DNA from: Pikeienuella litoralis
GTDB taxonomy: Bacteria; Pseudomonadota; Alphaproteobacteria; Rhodobacterales; Rhodobacteraceae
DNA: 64,000 nt
Direction: 5' to 3'
Assembly: GCF_037646705.1 (NCBI RefSeq)
Contig: NZ_JBBHER010000003.1
Location: 451,982 to 515,981 of the forward strand
Shown: positions 1-8,165 of the stretch, in pieces
How the letters are laid out: every line of letters starts with the position of its first letter
Numbering within the stretch: the stretch's first letter is position 1
Notes under the pieces: model-generated
What the model saw: the letters and a program-made list of their open reading frames with translations, nothing else
The model's database searches: none
What the model was told of the DNA's origin: nothing
Made by a program: the position numbers and the translations under genes

Positions 1-651
1 GGCTCCAACAGCACCGCCGAAGCGATCCGCCTCGTCCAGTTCGCGAAGAAGGCCGGCGCCGACGGCGCGCTGGTCGTCACCCCGTATTACAACAAGCCGA
101 CCCAGCGCGGGCTCATCGCGCATTTCAAGGCGCTGAACGAGTGCGCCGACATCCCGATCATCATCTACAACATTCCCTCCCGTTCGGTCATCGACATGAC
201 CCCGGCGACGATGGGCGAACTCGCGAAACTGCCGAATATCGCCGGCGTCAAGGATGCGACGGGCGATGTCTCGCGCGTCTCGCAGCAATTGGCGACGTGC
301 GGCGCCGACTTCATCCAGCTCACCGGCGAGGACGCGTCCGCGCTCGGCCACGCCGCGCATGGCGGGCGGGGCTGCATCTCGGTCACGGCGAATGTCGCGC
401 CGCGGCTCTGCGCGGAGTTCCAGACCGCGCTGATGGCCGGCGACTTCGCCCGCGCCCGCGACTACCAGCGCCGGCTGATGCCGCTCCATCAGGCGATCTT
501 CATGGAGCCGGGCGTGGTCGGCGCGAAATGCGGCCTCTCGTTGCTCGGCAAGTGCGACGAGGAGGTGCGCTCGCCGATCACCGGCTGCCTGCCTGAAACG
601 AAGGCCGCGATTCGCGATGCGATGGCCTACGCTGGCCTGATCGACGGTTGA
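1..651 (+). CDS. dapA: 4-hydroxy-tetrahydrodipicolinate synthase, 5'-truncated
   Basis: C-terminal 216 codons of DapA, which condenses pyruvate with aspartate semialdehyde in the lysine/diaminopimelate pathway in the cytosol. The frame is open from the first base, so the start lies outside the window. Visible family features are the VVTPYYNKPTQ segment near residue 27, the YNIPSR segment, and GVKDATGD, whose lysine is the Schiff-base residue of the family. The reading then continues through the TGEDASAL loop to a normal C-terminus. smpB follows 75 bases downstream, a common alphaproteobacterial neighbourhood. Only truncation by the window is odd. Confidence 0.95.
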   Translation, partial: GSNSTAEAIRLVQFAKKAGADGALVVTPYYNKPTQRGLIAHFKALNECADIPIIIYNIPSRSVIDMTPATMGELAKLPNIAGVKDATGDVSRVSQQLATCGADFIQLTGEDASALGHAAHGGRGCISVTANVAPRLCAEFQTALMAGDFARARDYQRRLMPLHQAIFMEPGVVGAKCGLSLLGKCDEEVRSPITGCLPETKAAIRDAMAYAGLIDG

Positions 652-664
652 GATGGCGGAGTTG

Positions 665-690
665 GCCACCCATCTGACGCAGCGGGTGGC
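665..690. other. small inverted repeat between dapA and smpB
   Basis: GCCACCC (665-671) and GGGTGGC (684-690) can form a 7-bp stem with a 12-nt loop just after the dapA stop. No T-run follows on either strand, so a classical Rho-independent terminator is not supported. It may be an RNA 3' end stabiliser or chance in GC-rich DNA. Confidence 0.25.
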
Positions 691-726
691 GGGACGGGAT
701 GACTCCGCGTCGGGAGGCGCGCGCTG

Positions 727-1200
727 ATGGCGCCGAAAAAGGAACCGAAGCTCAAGATCGTGGCCGAGAACCGCAAGGCTCGCCATAATTACTTTATCGA
801 GAGCGAGCTTGAGGTTGGAATCATCCTTGAAGGCTCGGAGGTGAAGGCGCTTCGCGAGGGGCGCGCTCAGATCGCGGAAAGCTACGCCAACATCGAGGAT
901 GGCGAACTGTGGCTGATCAACAGCTACATTCCGTCATATGACAAGGCCCGCACCTTCGGCCATGACGAGCGCCGGCGCCGCAAGCTTCTGGCGCATCGTG
1001 GGGAGATCGCCCGGCTGTGGCAGGGAATCGGCCGCGAAGGCGCGACGCTGGTGCCGCTGAGGCTCTATTTCAATGAAAAGGGCGTCGCGAAGCTGGCCAT
1101 CGGGATCGCGAAGGGCAAGAAGATGTCCGATAAGCGCGAAACCGAGAAACAGCGCGATTGGGCGCGCGACAAGGCGCGGCTGCTGCGGGAGCGAGGATGA
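727..1200 (+). CDS. smpB: SsrA-binding protein SmpB
   Basis: 157 aa, the usual SmpB length. SmpB binds tmRNA and brings it to stalled ribosomes for trans-translation. The sequence shows the hallmark N-terminal oligonucleotide-binding beta barrel (NRKARHNYFIES, then EVGIILEGSEVKALREG) and the basic C-terminal tail with KKMSDKRETEKQRDWARDK, which folds in the decoding centre. The tmRNA gene itself is not seen in this window. The stop overlaps the next gene's ATG (ATGA), so the GNAT gene is probably translated together with it. Confidence 0.97.
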   Translation: MAPKKEPKLKIVAENRKARHNYFIESELEVGIILEGSEVKALREGRAQIAESYANIEDGELWLINSYIPSYDKARTFGHDERRRRKLLAHRGEIARLWQGIGREGATLVPLRLYFNEKGVAKLAIGIAKGKKMSDKRETEKQRDWARDKARLLRERG

Positions 1201-1928
1201 CGCCGGACATCTCTCATCTGTCGGCGGCGCTGGAGGCGACATGGCCTGCGGCCGAGCTGGTCGAGCAGGGCGGCTGGCGGCTCCGGCGCGGCGCGGACGG
1301 GGGAAAGCGCGTCTCCGCCGCGACAAGGGCGCCGGGCGCGCCGGACGCGGGGGCGGCGGATGTCGAGGCGGCGGCGGCGGCGATGCGCGCCTGGGGCCAG
1401 CCTGCGCTCTTCCGGATCAACGAGGGCGAAGACGGGCTCGACCGGACGCTCGCCGACATTGGATACCTGAAGGCGGACGAGACGACTGTGTTCGCCGCGG
1501 AGGCGGGGGCCCTGATTGACGCCCGGCCGGAGACGGCGCGCATCATCCGCGGCGGCACGCGCATCGCGTTGATGGAGGAGATCTGGGCGGCGGGCGGCGT
1601 CGGGCCGGGGCGCCTCGCGGTGATGGCGCGCGCGCCGGAGCCGAAAGCCTACATGATCGCCCGCCTCGGCGACCGGCCGGCCGCCGTCGCCTTCGCCGCG
1701 ACCTCGGGCGAGATCGCGGCCGTTCACGCCCTCGAAACGCTGGCGGCCGCGCGCCGACAGGGGGCGGCGCGCATGCTGATGAGCGGGGCGGCCCGCTTCG
1801 CGGAGGAAAACGGCGCGCGTTGGCTCGCGCTCGCGGTCACGGAGCGGAACATCGCCGCGAGCACCCTTTATCGGGCGTTGGGAATGGCGCCCGCGACGAA
1901 GTATCATTACCGGGTGAGACCGGATTGA
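1197..1928 (+). CDS. GNAT-family N-acetyltransferase
   Basis: 243 aa when started at the ATG that overlaps the smpB stop (1197), rather than at an upstream in-frame ATG inside smpB. The C-terminal third carries a GNAT acetyl-CoA fold: a beta strand with SGEIAAVHALET, the RRQGAARMLMSGA segment corresponding to the pyrophosphate-binding Q/RxxGxG/A loop, and a final LALAVTERNIAASTLYRALGM block typical of motif B. The N-terminal half is alanine-rich and unrecognised. The substrate cannot be told. Overlap with smpB suggests coupling but not a shared function. Confidence 0.8.
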   Translation: MTPDISHLSAALEATWPAAELVEQGGWRLRRGADGGKRVSAATRAPGAPDAGAADVEAAAAAMRAWGQPALFRINEGEDGLDRTLADIGYLKADETTVFAAEAGALIDARPETARIIRGGTRIALMEEIWAAGGVGPGRLAVMARAPEPKAYMIARLGDRPAAVAFAATSGEIAAVHALETLAAARRQGAARMLMSGAARFAEENGARWLALAVTERNIAASTLYRALGMAPATKYHYRVRPD

Positions 1929-1951
1929 AGGCGGAACCTCGGAGAGATGAG

Positions 1952-2521
1952 ATGATCGAAGAAAACCTGACCGCGCTGAACCTGCCGCAGGAATCCCCGC
2001 TGCCGGAGGATATCCAGAAATATTACGACATCTGCCAGGAGAAGCTGGGGCTGGTGCCCAATGTGCTCGCGGCCTACGGTTTTTCGGCCGAGCGTCTGCG
2101 GGCGTTCTCGCAGATGTACAACGCGCTGATGCTCGCGGAGAGCGACCTCAGCAAGGCGGAGCGGGAGATGATCGCCGTCGCCGTTTCGGCGGAGAATCAC
2201 TGCCTCTACTGCCTTGTCGCGCATGGCGCCGCGCTGCGCCAACTCACCGGAGACCCGGTGCTGGCGGACACCATCGCGGCAAATTATCGCCACGCGAAGA
2301 TCACCCCGCGCCAGCGCGCGATGCTTGATTTCGCGGTCAAGATGACGAAAGCGAGCGCGACGATCGAGGAGGAGGACCGCGAGGCCCTTCGCGCCGCCGG
2401 CTTCTCCAATCGCGCGATCTGGGACGTGGCTGAGGTCGCGGCCTTCTTCAACATGACCAACCGGATGTCTTCCGCCGTCGCGATGCGGCCGAATACGACC
2501 TATCACGGCATGGCGAGGTGA
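1952..2521 (+). CDS. AhpD/carboxymuconolactone decarboxylase-like peroxidase-related protein
   Basis: 189 aa. The ATG at 1952 opens directly on the family start, and a longer frame reaching back into the GNAT gene is not needed. The active site pattern ExxxCxxCxxxH is present (ENHCLYCLVAHG), giving the redox cysteine pair and relay histidine of the AhpD-like fold. The helical body matches the peroxidase-related branch of the CMD superfamily. Likely a cytosolic alkylhydroperoxidase-type or disulfide-exchange enzyme; the physiological partner is unknown. Its TGA overlaps the GTG of the next gene. Confidence 0.85.
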   Translation: MIEENLTALNLPQESPLPEDIQKYYDICQEKLGLVPNVLAAYGFSAERLRAFSQMYNALMLAESDLSKAEREMIAVAVSAENHCLYCLVAHGAALRQLTGDPVLADTIAANYRHAKITPRQRAMLDFAVKMTKASATIEEEDREALRAAGFSNRAIWDVAEVAAFFNMTNRMSSAVAMRPNTTYHGMAR

Positions 2522-3462
2522 GACTCGCGGCTCTTGCGATGGCGGCGGCGCTGTGCCTCGCCGGCGGTGCGGGGGCGCAGGAGGAGGATCTGGCGCCTGA
2601 GTTCGGCGCGCTCGAGGGCGCGGAGCTCAGTCATGGCCTGACCCGGAGTTTCGACGCCTACAAACTGCCGGTCGGCCGGTTCACCCGCGACGCGCAGCCG
2701 GTTCTGGAGATCGAGGGCTCGGTCCGGGAGTATGTCTACCGGCTGGATGGCGAGACCTCGACGCTTGAAGCGGTGCGGAATTATCAGCGCCGCTTCGAGG
2801 AGCTGGGCTACGGGGTTCTGTTCGAATGCGGCGGCGATGAATGCGGCGGCTTCGATTTCCGGTTCAACGTCTATCTGGTGGAGCCGCCGGCGATGCGGTT
2901 CGATCTCGCCGATTTCCGCTATCTCGCCGTGTCGGACGAGACGGATGAGCGCCATGCGACGGTGATCGCGTCGCGCCAGGGCGGCCGGCTTTTCGTGCAG
3001 ATCATAGCGGTGGAGGGCGAGACCGCGCCGGAGCGGATGACCGCGGCCGCGGAGGCCCCGCCGCCGCGTGCGAAGCCGGGGCGCGCGCGGCTCTTCGCGC
3101 TGGCGCGGCGGCTGACCGAAGACGGGCATGCGCCGCTCGACGGGATCGAGTTCGAGGCCGGCTCCGCCCGGCTCACCGCGGCCTCTGGACCATGGCTGGA
3201 GCAGGCGGCCGCGCTTCTTCGCGGCCGGCCCGATCTCCGGTTTCTTGTGGTCGGCCATACGGACGCCCAGGGCGGGCTTCAGACCAATCTCGATCTCTCG
3301 CTCGCGCGGGCGAAGGCGGTGGCGGCGAAGATCGTCGAGGCGGGAGGCGTCTCGTCCGAGCAGTTGATCCCGCATGGCGTCGCCTTTCTGGCGCCGAGGG
3401 CCAGCAACAGGACGGAAGAGGGGCGCGCGCTCAACCGGCGGGTGGAGCTGGTGCTGGAATAG
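2518..3462 (+). CDS. OmpA-family periplasmic/outer-membrane protein with N-terminal DUF4892-like domain
   Basis: 314 aa with GTG start overlapping the upstream stop (GTGA). Residues 1-20 form a signal peptide (Arg, alanine/leucine-rich core, GAGAQ cleavage region). Residues about 30-170 contain a region with a paired-cysteine FECGGDECGGFDFRF motif resembling DUF4892. Residues about 200-314 are an OmpA C-terminal peptidoglycan-binding domain, with the strand FLVVGHTDAQGG and the LSLARAKAVAAKI helix, ending NRRVELVLE. It probably anchors the envelope to peptidoglycan. DUF4892 assignment is by memory of the motif and less certain than OmpA. Confidence 0.82.
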   Translation: MRLAALAMAAALCLAGGAGAQEEDLAPEFGALEGAELSHGLTRSFDAYKLPVGRFTRDAQPVLEIEGSVREYVYRLDGETSTLEAVRNYQRRFEELGYGVLFECGGDECGGFDFRFNVYLVEPPAMRFDLADFRYLAVSDETDERHATVIASRQGGRLFVQIIAVEGETAPERMTAAAEAPPPRAKPGRARLFALARRLTEDGHAPLDGIEFEAGSARLTAASGPWLEQAAALLRGRPDLRFLVVGHTDAQGGLQTNLDLSLARAKAVAAKIVEAGGVSSEQLIPHGVAFLAPRASNRTEEGRALNRRVELVLE

Positions 3463-3471
3463 CCGCCGGGC

Positions 3472-4689
3472 TCAATCCCGGTGAAACTGCGCGGCCAGCT
3501 CTACATGCGGCGACCAGCGGAACTGATCGACAGGCAGGACCCAGTCGAGCCGATAGCCGCCGTCGATCAGCGTCCGGGCGTCGCGCGCGAATGTCGCAGG
3601 GTTGCATGAGAGCGCGGCGACTCGCGGCGGCCCGCCCTTCGCCAGCTCCGCCGATTGCGCCGCGGCTCCGGCGCGCGGCGGGTCGATGACGACCGCGTCG
3701 AGCCCGGCGAATTCCGCCGCCGTCAGCGGCCGGCGGAACAGGTCGCGGCTGACGGCGACGATTTTTTTCAGGCGCGGCGCGGCGCGCCAGCCCGCGCGGA
3801 GCGCGTCGATCATCGCGGGGTCGCCCTCGACCGCCAGAATCTCGGCGGTATCCGCAAGCGGCAACGAAAACGCGCCGCACCCGGCGAAGAGATCGGCGAT
3901 GCGCCGGGCGCCTCCCACCGCTTCACGCGCCGCCACGACGAGCGCGGCCTCCCCCGCCGCGGTCGCCTGAAGGAAGGCGTGGGGCGGCGGCGTCACCAAC
4001 GCCGAGCCGAAGCGTTGCGCGGGCGCGCGGCGGGCCGCGACGATTTCGCCGTTCCACGAGAGCCGTGCGAGATCATGCGCCGCGGCGAGCGTGGCCGCGT
4101 CCTCCGACATCGCGCGCTCGAGCGGCTTCGCGCCCTCGATCGCGAGATCGACGCCCGCGTCGGAGAGCGTCGCGAGGCCGCGAATCTCCCCCTGCCGCGA
4201 CGCGCCGAGCCGCGCGGCGGCGCGCATGGGCTCCAGCGCCTTGAGCAGAGCGGGCGCGATCACGTCGCAGCTTTCGATCGGGACGAGCCCGTCGCCCGCG
4301 CGCACATGAAACCCGGCGATCACGGTTTTCCTGGTTCGCCGCGCCGCGAATCCCGCGCGCCGGCGGGATTGCGCCGGAGAGGTGACGGTGGCGCGGATCT
4401 CGGCGCCTTCGATTCCCCGCGCGGCGAGGGCGAGGGCGATCCGGTCCCGCTTCCAGCCGGCCAGAAACGCGTCATCCGCATGCTGGAGCGCGCAGCCGCC
4501 GCAAACGCCGAAATGAGGGCAGCTTGGCCTGATCCGATGCGGCGATGGCGCGAGAATCTCCGGCGTCTCCATCCGCCCATCGGCGATGGCGCCCCGAACC
4601 CGTTCGCCCGGCAGGGTGAGCGGCGCGAAAATCTGCGCGCCGAATCCATCGCCGCCGGCGGCCAGTCGCTGAATGCTGATCGTCTCCAC
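3472..4689 (-). CDS. TrmA/RlmD-family 23S rRNA or tRNA uracil-C5 methyltransferase
   Basis: 405 aa, GTG start. An N-terminal TRAM-like segment (IQRLAAGGDGFG) is followed by a cysteine cluster CPHFGVCGGCALQH, the [4Fe-4S] ligand set of the RumA/RlmD branch. The C-terminal Rossmann methyltransferase domain has DLFAGCGAFSLPLA (SAM loop), the VIDPPRAGA motif and the catalytic SCNPATFARDA. This supports SAM-dependent m5U formation in structured RNA. Which uridine is modified cannot be told. The gene is convergent with the OmpA-like gene and ends 9 bases from it. Confidence 0.9.
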   Translation of the reverse strand: METISIQRLAAGGDGFGAQIFAPLTLPGERVRGAIADGRMETPEILAPSPHRIRPSCPHFGVCGGCALQHADDAFLAGWKRDRIALALAARGIEGAEIRATVTSPAQSRRRAGFAARRTRKTVIAGFHVRAGDGLVPIESCDVIAPALLKALEPMRAAARLGASRQGEIRGLATLSDAGVDLAIEGAKPLERAMSEDAATLAAAHDLARLSWNGEIVAARRAPAQRFGSALVTPPPHAFLQATAAGEAALVVAAREAVGGARRIADLFAGCGAFSLPLADTAEILAVEGDPAMIDALRAGWRAAPRLKKIVAVSRDLFRRPLTAAEFAGLDAVVIDPPRAGAAAQSAELAKGGPPRVAALSCNPATFARDARTLIDGGYRLDWVLPVDQFRWSPHVELAAQFHRD

Positions 4690-4801
4690 ACCGATGGCAT
4701 ACCCGCGCCGGCGCGGTTTCGAAAGGGGATGACGCGCATTCGGTCGGCCGAGGAGGCGTCACGTCTCTTGACCCCGACCCGGCTATCGCGATGCTGGCGC
4801 C

Positions 4802-5371
4802 ATGCGCCCGACCATACCAAACATTCTGACCATAGGCCGAGTCGTCGCGGCGCCTTTTGTTGCGCTGGTTTTTCTGACGCTCGCGCGGCCTTTGGCCGAC
4901 ATGGTCGCGTTCGCCCTCTTCACCGTGGCGGGGCTCAGCGATTTCCTCGATGGGTGGCTCGCGCGGCGCTGGGGGCAGGTGAGCGCGTTCGGCCGGATGC
5001 TGGACCCGATCGCGGACAAGGCGATGGTCGCGATCACGGGCGCGGTTCTGGTCGGGCTCTTCAATCTGTCGGCCGCGATCACGATCCCGGTGGCGGTGAT
5101 CCTGCTCCGCGAGACGTTGGTCTCCGGGCTTCGCGAATACCTGAAGGGCGCGCGGGTGCTGGACGTGACGGTGCTGGCCAAATGGAAGACGACGGCGCAG
5201 ATGACCGCTTTCGGCGTGTTGCTGCTGGCGGGCGCGATGGAGCCGGACCCATGGATCTTCGACGTGGGCGTCGCGCTGCTCTGGGTCGCGGGGGCGCTGA
5301 CCGCGATCACCGGATGGGATTACTTCGCCAAGGGCCTCGCCTATATTAAGGCGAAGGAGGACCAGGCATGA
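4802..5371 (+). CDS. pgsA: CDP-diacylglycerol-glycerol-3-phosphate 3-phosphatidyltransferase
   Basis: 189 aa integral membrane enzyme that makes phosphatidylglycerophosphate, the committed step to phosphatidylglycerol. The CDP-alcohol phosphatidyltransferase signature DxxDGxxAR...GxxxDxxxD is complete (SDFLDGWLARR, then GRMLDPIADK). Several hydrophobic helices follow (VAITGAVLVGLF, AITIPVAVILL, MTAFGVLLLAGAM). The stop overlaps the moaD ATG. The pgsA-moaD-moaE order is recurrent in alphaproteobacteria (general knowledge). Confidence 0.95.
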   Translation: MRPTIPNILTIGRVVAAPFVALVFLTLARPLADMVAFALFTVAGLSDFLDGWLARRWGQVSAFGRMLDPIADKAMVAITGAVLVGLFNLSAAITIPVAVILLRETLVSGLREYLKGARVLDVTVLAKWKTTAQMTAFGVLLLAGAMEPDPWIFDVGVALLWVAGALTAITGWDYFAKGLAYIKAKEDQA

Positions 5372-5616
5372 AGGTTCTGTATTTCGCATGGCTGCGCGAG
5401 CGGATCGGCGAAAGCGAAGAAACCGTCGAGACGGCGGGCCTCGCCACGGTCGCGGATCTGGTCGAAGCGCTCCGCGCCAGGGGTCCGCGCTATGAGGCGG
5501 CGTTCGCGGACCATGGCGCGGTCCGGGTTGCGGTCGACCAGACGGTGCGGGATTTCGACGCGCCGCTCAACGGCGCGGCCGAAGTGGCGTTCTTTCCACC
5601 GATGACCGGCGGCTGA
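5368..5616 (+). CDS. moaD: molybdopterin synthase sulfur-carrier subunit
   Basis: 82 aa ubiquitin-like protein with the required C-terminal PMTGG, which is thiocarboxylated and supplies sulfur to convert precursor Z to molybdopterin. An AAGGAGG ribosome binding site lies 7 bases before the ATG, inside the end of pgsA, and the ATG overlaps the pgsA stop. moaE follows after 7 bases, giving the complete MPT synthase. Confidence 0.95.
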   Translation: MKVLYFAWLRERIGESEETVETAGLATVADLVEALRARGPRYEAAFADHGAVRVAVDQTVRDFDAPLNGAAEVAFFPPMTGG

Positions 5617-5623
5617 GATCCGG

Positions 5624-6067
5624 ATGGCGGTGCGGGTTCAGAGCGCGGATTTCGATCTGGGCGCGGAGGCGGCCGCGCTGGTCGGCGATGACGGCGAGAC
5701 GGGCGGCGTCGTCACCTTCGCCGGCTATGTCCGGGGCGGCGACGTGCGGGCGGTGACGCTGGAGCATTATCCCGGGATGACGGAATCGGCGCTCGCCGGG
5801 ATCGAGCGGGAGGCGCGCGCGCGCTGGCCGCTGACCGGCGTCGTGATCATCCACCGAATCGGCCGTCTGCTGCCGGGCGACCAGATCATGATGGTCGCCA
5901 CCGCGAGCCGCCACCGCGCCGCGGCGTTCGAGGCCGCGGAGTTCCTCATGGATTATCTCAAGACCGGCGCGCCGTTCTGGAAAAAGGAGGAGACCACCGC
6001 CGGCGGCGCGCGCTGGGTGGATGCGCGCGAGACGGACGAGGCCGCCGCGGCGCGCTGGGAGCGCTGA
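5624..6067 (+). CDS. moaE: molybdopterin synthase catalytic subunit
   Basis: 147 aa. Family features are GGVVTFAGYVRG near residue 27, the LEHYPGMTE segment, the IHRIGRLLPGDQIMMV strand, and the catalytic lysine region LKTGAPFWKKE. MoaE pairs with MoaD encoded just upstream to insert the dithiolene sulfurs of molybdenum cofactor in the cytosol. Length and spacing are ordinary. Confidence 0.95.
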   Translation: MAVRVQSADFDLGAEAAALVGDDGETGGVVTFAGYVRGGDVRAVTLEHYPGMTESALAGIEREARARWPLTGVVIIHRIGRLLPGDQIMMVATASRHRAAAFEAAEFLMDYLKTGAPFWKKEETTAGGARWVDARETDEAAAARWER

Positions 6068-6094
6068 CGCCGGGCGCCTCCGGCGGGCCGGCGC

Positions 6095-8128
6095 TCAGGC
6101 CTCGTCGAGGCCCCGTCGCCTCAGCAAGGCGTCCACCGTCGGCAGGCGGCCGCGGAACGCGAGATAGGCGCTCTCCGGGTCCTGCCGCCCTCCGGCGGCG
6201 TAGATCGTCCTGGCGAGCCGGTCGGCGGCCTCGGGATCGAACGGATCCCCCGCCTCCTCGAAGGCGGCGAAGGCGTCCGCGTCCAGCACCTCCGACCACA
6301 TGTAGCTGTAATAGCCGGCGGAATAACCGTCGCCGGCGAAGACATGAGTGAAATGCGGCGTCCGGTGGCGCATCGTGATCGCGGCCGGCATGGCGAGCCG
6401 CTCCAGCACCTCGGCCTCGAACGCCAACGGGTCGCGCGCCTCGTCGTCCTCGACGAGATGCATTTCGAGATCGACCAACGCGGAGGCGACATATTCGACC
6501 GACGCGAACCCCTGGCCGAAGTTCTGCGCGGCGAGGACGCGGTCGATGAGTTCGGCCGGCATCGGAGCGCCGGTTCTGTAATGTTTCGCAAACCGCTTCA
6601 GAACGGATTTCTCGGAGAGCCAATGCTCGAAAAGCTGGCTCGGCAGTTCGACGAAATCGCGCGCGACGGAGGTGCCGGCGATCGAGGGATAGGTGACGTC
6701 GGACAGCATGCCATGAAGCGCATGGCCGAACTCATGGAAGAGCGTGCGCGCGTCATCGAAGGTCAGCAACGTGGCGTCGTCTCCGCGCGCGAAATTCATG
6801 GCGTTGGAGACGATCGGCCGCACGCGCCCATCCAGGTTCTGTTGCGCGCGATAGGCGCTCATCCATGCGCCGGAGCGTTTCGACCGCCGGGCGAAATAGT
6901 CGCCGATGAACACCGCGACATGCGCGCCCTCCCGCGTGACCTTCCACACCCGCGCGTCCGGATGCGGCCGCGGCGCATCCCGCAGCTCGGCGAACTCCAG
7001 CCCGAACAGCCGCCGCGCGCAATCGAACGCGGCGGAGATCACGGCGTCGAGCGGCAGGTAGGGTTTCAATTCCGCCTCGTCGAGATCGTGCTCGGCCCTG
7101 CGCTGTTTCTCGGCGTAATAGCGCCAGTCCCAGGGCTGGATCTCGATATTCGCGCCCTCGGACGCGGCCAGAGCGGCGAGCGCCTCGCGTTCGGCTTCGG
7201 CGCGCGCGCGGGCCGGAGCCCAGACCGACATCAGAAGATCCCGCACCCGGTCCGGCGTTTTCGCCATCTGGTTGTCGAGCTTGAACGCCGCGAAGTTGCG
7301 GAAGCCGAGAAGCCGCGCGCGCTCCGCCCTGAGCGCGAGGATCTCCGCCGCCACCGCGCGATTGTCGGTCCCGGGGTTGGTCTCGCCGCGGCCGACCCAG
7401 GCGCGCCACGCCTCCTCGCGGAGCGCGCGGTTCGCTGAAAACTGGAGAAATGGCGAAATCAGCGAGCGCGAAAGGGTGATGACATGGCCGTCGATCCCGC
7501 GCGCTTTCGCAGCGGCCGCCGCCGCGTCGATCAGGAAGTCCGGCAATCCGGCCAGCGCGTCCGCGCCGTCGAGGCGCAGCGTCCAGTCATTCTCGTCCTT
7601 CAGCACGTTCTGGCTGAACTGGGCGCCGAGCACGGCGAGCCGGCTCATGATCTCGGTCATGCGCGCGCGCGCGGGGCCGCGAAGCTGGGCGCCGGCGCGG
7701 ATGAAGCCGGCGCTGGTCAACTCCAGCACCCGGTCCGCCTCGGGGTCGAGGCCGAGATCGGCGCGGCGCGCCATCAGCGCCTCGATCCGGGCGAAAAGCT
7801 TCTCGTTCATCACCGTCTCGGCGCGGTGGCGCGACAGGACCGGCGCGACCCAGCGCTCGGTCTCCTGCATCGCCTCGTCGCCGGCGACGCCGACGAGATT
7901 GAAGAAGACGCTGGCGACGCGCGTCAGCGTCCGGCCCGACCGCTCCAGCGCGGCGATGGTGTTGGCGAATGTCGGCGGGGCGGGATCGTTCGCGATCGCG
8001 TCGATGTCGGCGCGATCCTCGGCGAGCGCGACCTCGAACGCGGGCCGGAAATGCTCCGGCCTGATGGCGTCGAAGGGAGGAATCTCAAATGGCGTCGACC
8101 AAGCGCCGAGCAGCGGATTGTTCATCAC
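6095..8128 (-). CDS. M3-family zinc oligopeptidase (oligopeptidase A / Dcp type)
   Basis: 677 aa. The thermolysin-like zinc motif HEFGHALHG is present (residues about 460-468), with the downstream acidic ligand region expected in M3 peptidases. The N-terminus PLLGAWSTPFEIPPFDAIRPEHF is the standard PrlC/Dcp start. No signal peptide is visible, so it is probably cytosolic and degrades short peptides. The C-terminus FxxFRGRLPTVDALLRRRGL is also typical. It could be named prlC or dcp; the sequence alone does not decide. Confidence 0.92.
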   Translation of the reverse strand: MMNNPLLGAWSTPFEIPPFDAIRPEHFRPAFEVALAEDRADIDAIANDPAPPTFANTIAALERSGRTLTRVASVFFNLVGVAGDEAMQETERWVAPVLSRHRAETVMNEKLFARIEALMARRADLGLDPEADRVLELTSAGFIRAGAQLRGPARARMTEIMSRLAVLGAQFSQNVLKDENDWTLRLDGADALAGLPDFLIDAAAAAAKARGIDGHVITLSRSLISPFLQFSANRALREEAWRAWVGRGETNPGTDNRAVAAEILALRAERARLLGFRNFAAFKLDNQMAKTPDRVRDLLMSVWAPARARAEAEREALAALAASEGANIEIQPWDWRYYAEKQRRAEHDLDEAELKPYLPLDAVISAAFDCARRLFGLEFAELRDAPRPHPDARVWKVTREGAHVAVFIGDYFARRSKRSGAWMSAYRAQQNLDGRVRPIVSNAMNFARGDDATLLTFDDARTLFHEFGHALHGMLSDVTYPSIAGTSVARDFVELPSQLFEHWLSEKSVLKRFAKHYRTGAPMPAELIDRVLAAQNFGQGFASVEYVASALVDLEMHLVEDDEARDPLAFEAEVLERLAMPAAITMRHRTPHFTHVFAGDGYSAGYYSYMWSEVLDADAFAAFEEAGDPFDPEAADRLARTIYAAGGRQDPESAYLAFRGRLPTVDALLRRRGLDEA

Positions 8129-8165
8129 ACCATTCCTTGGAGTTGCTGGCGCGGCGCGCCCGGTT

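Noticed and set aside
3655..5349. 564-codon plus-strand frame opposite the RNA methyltransferase and through pgsA
   Set aside because: It is the antisense shadow of the methyltransferase and a frame-shifted shadow of pgsA, with Arg/Gly/Asp-rich composition typical of such frames in GC-rich DNA.
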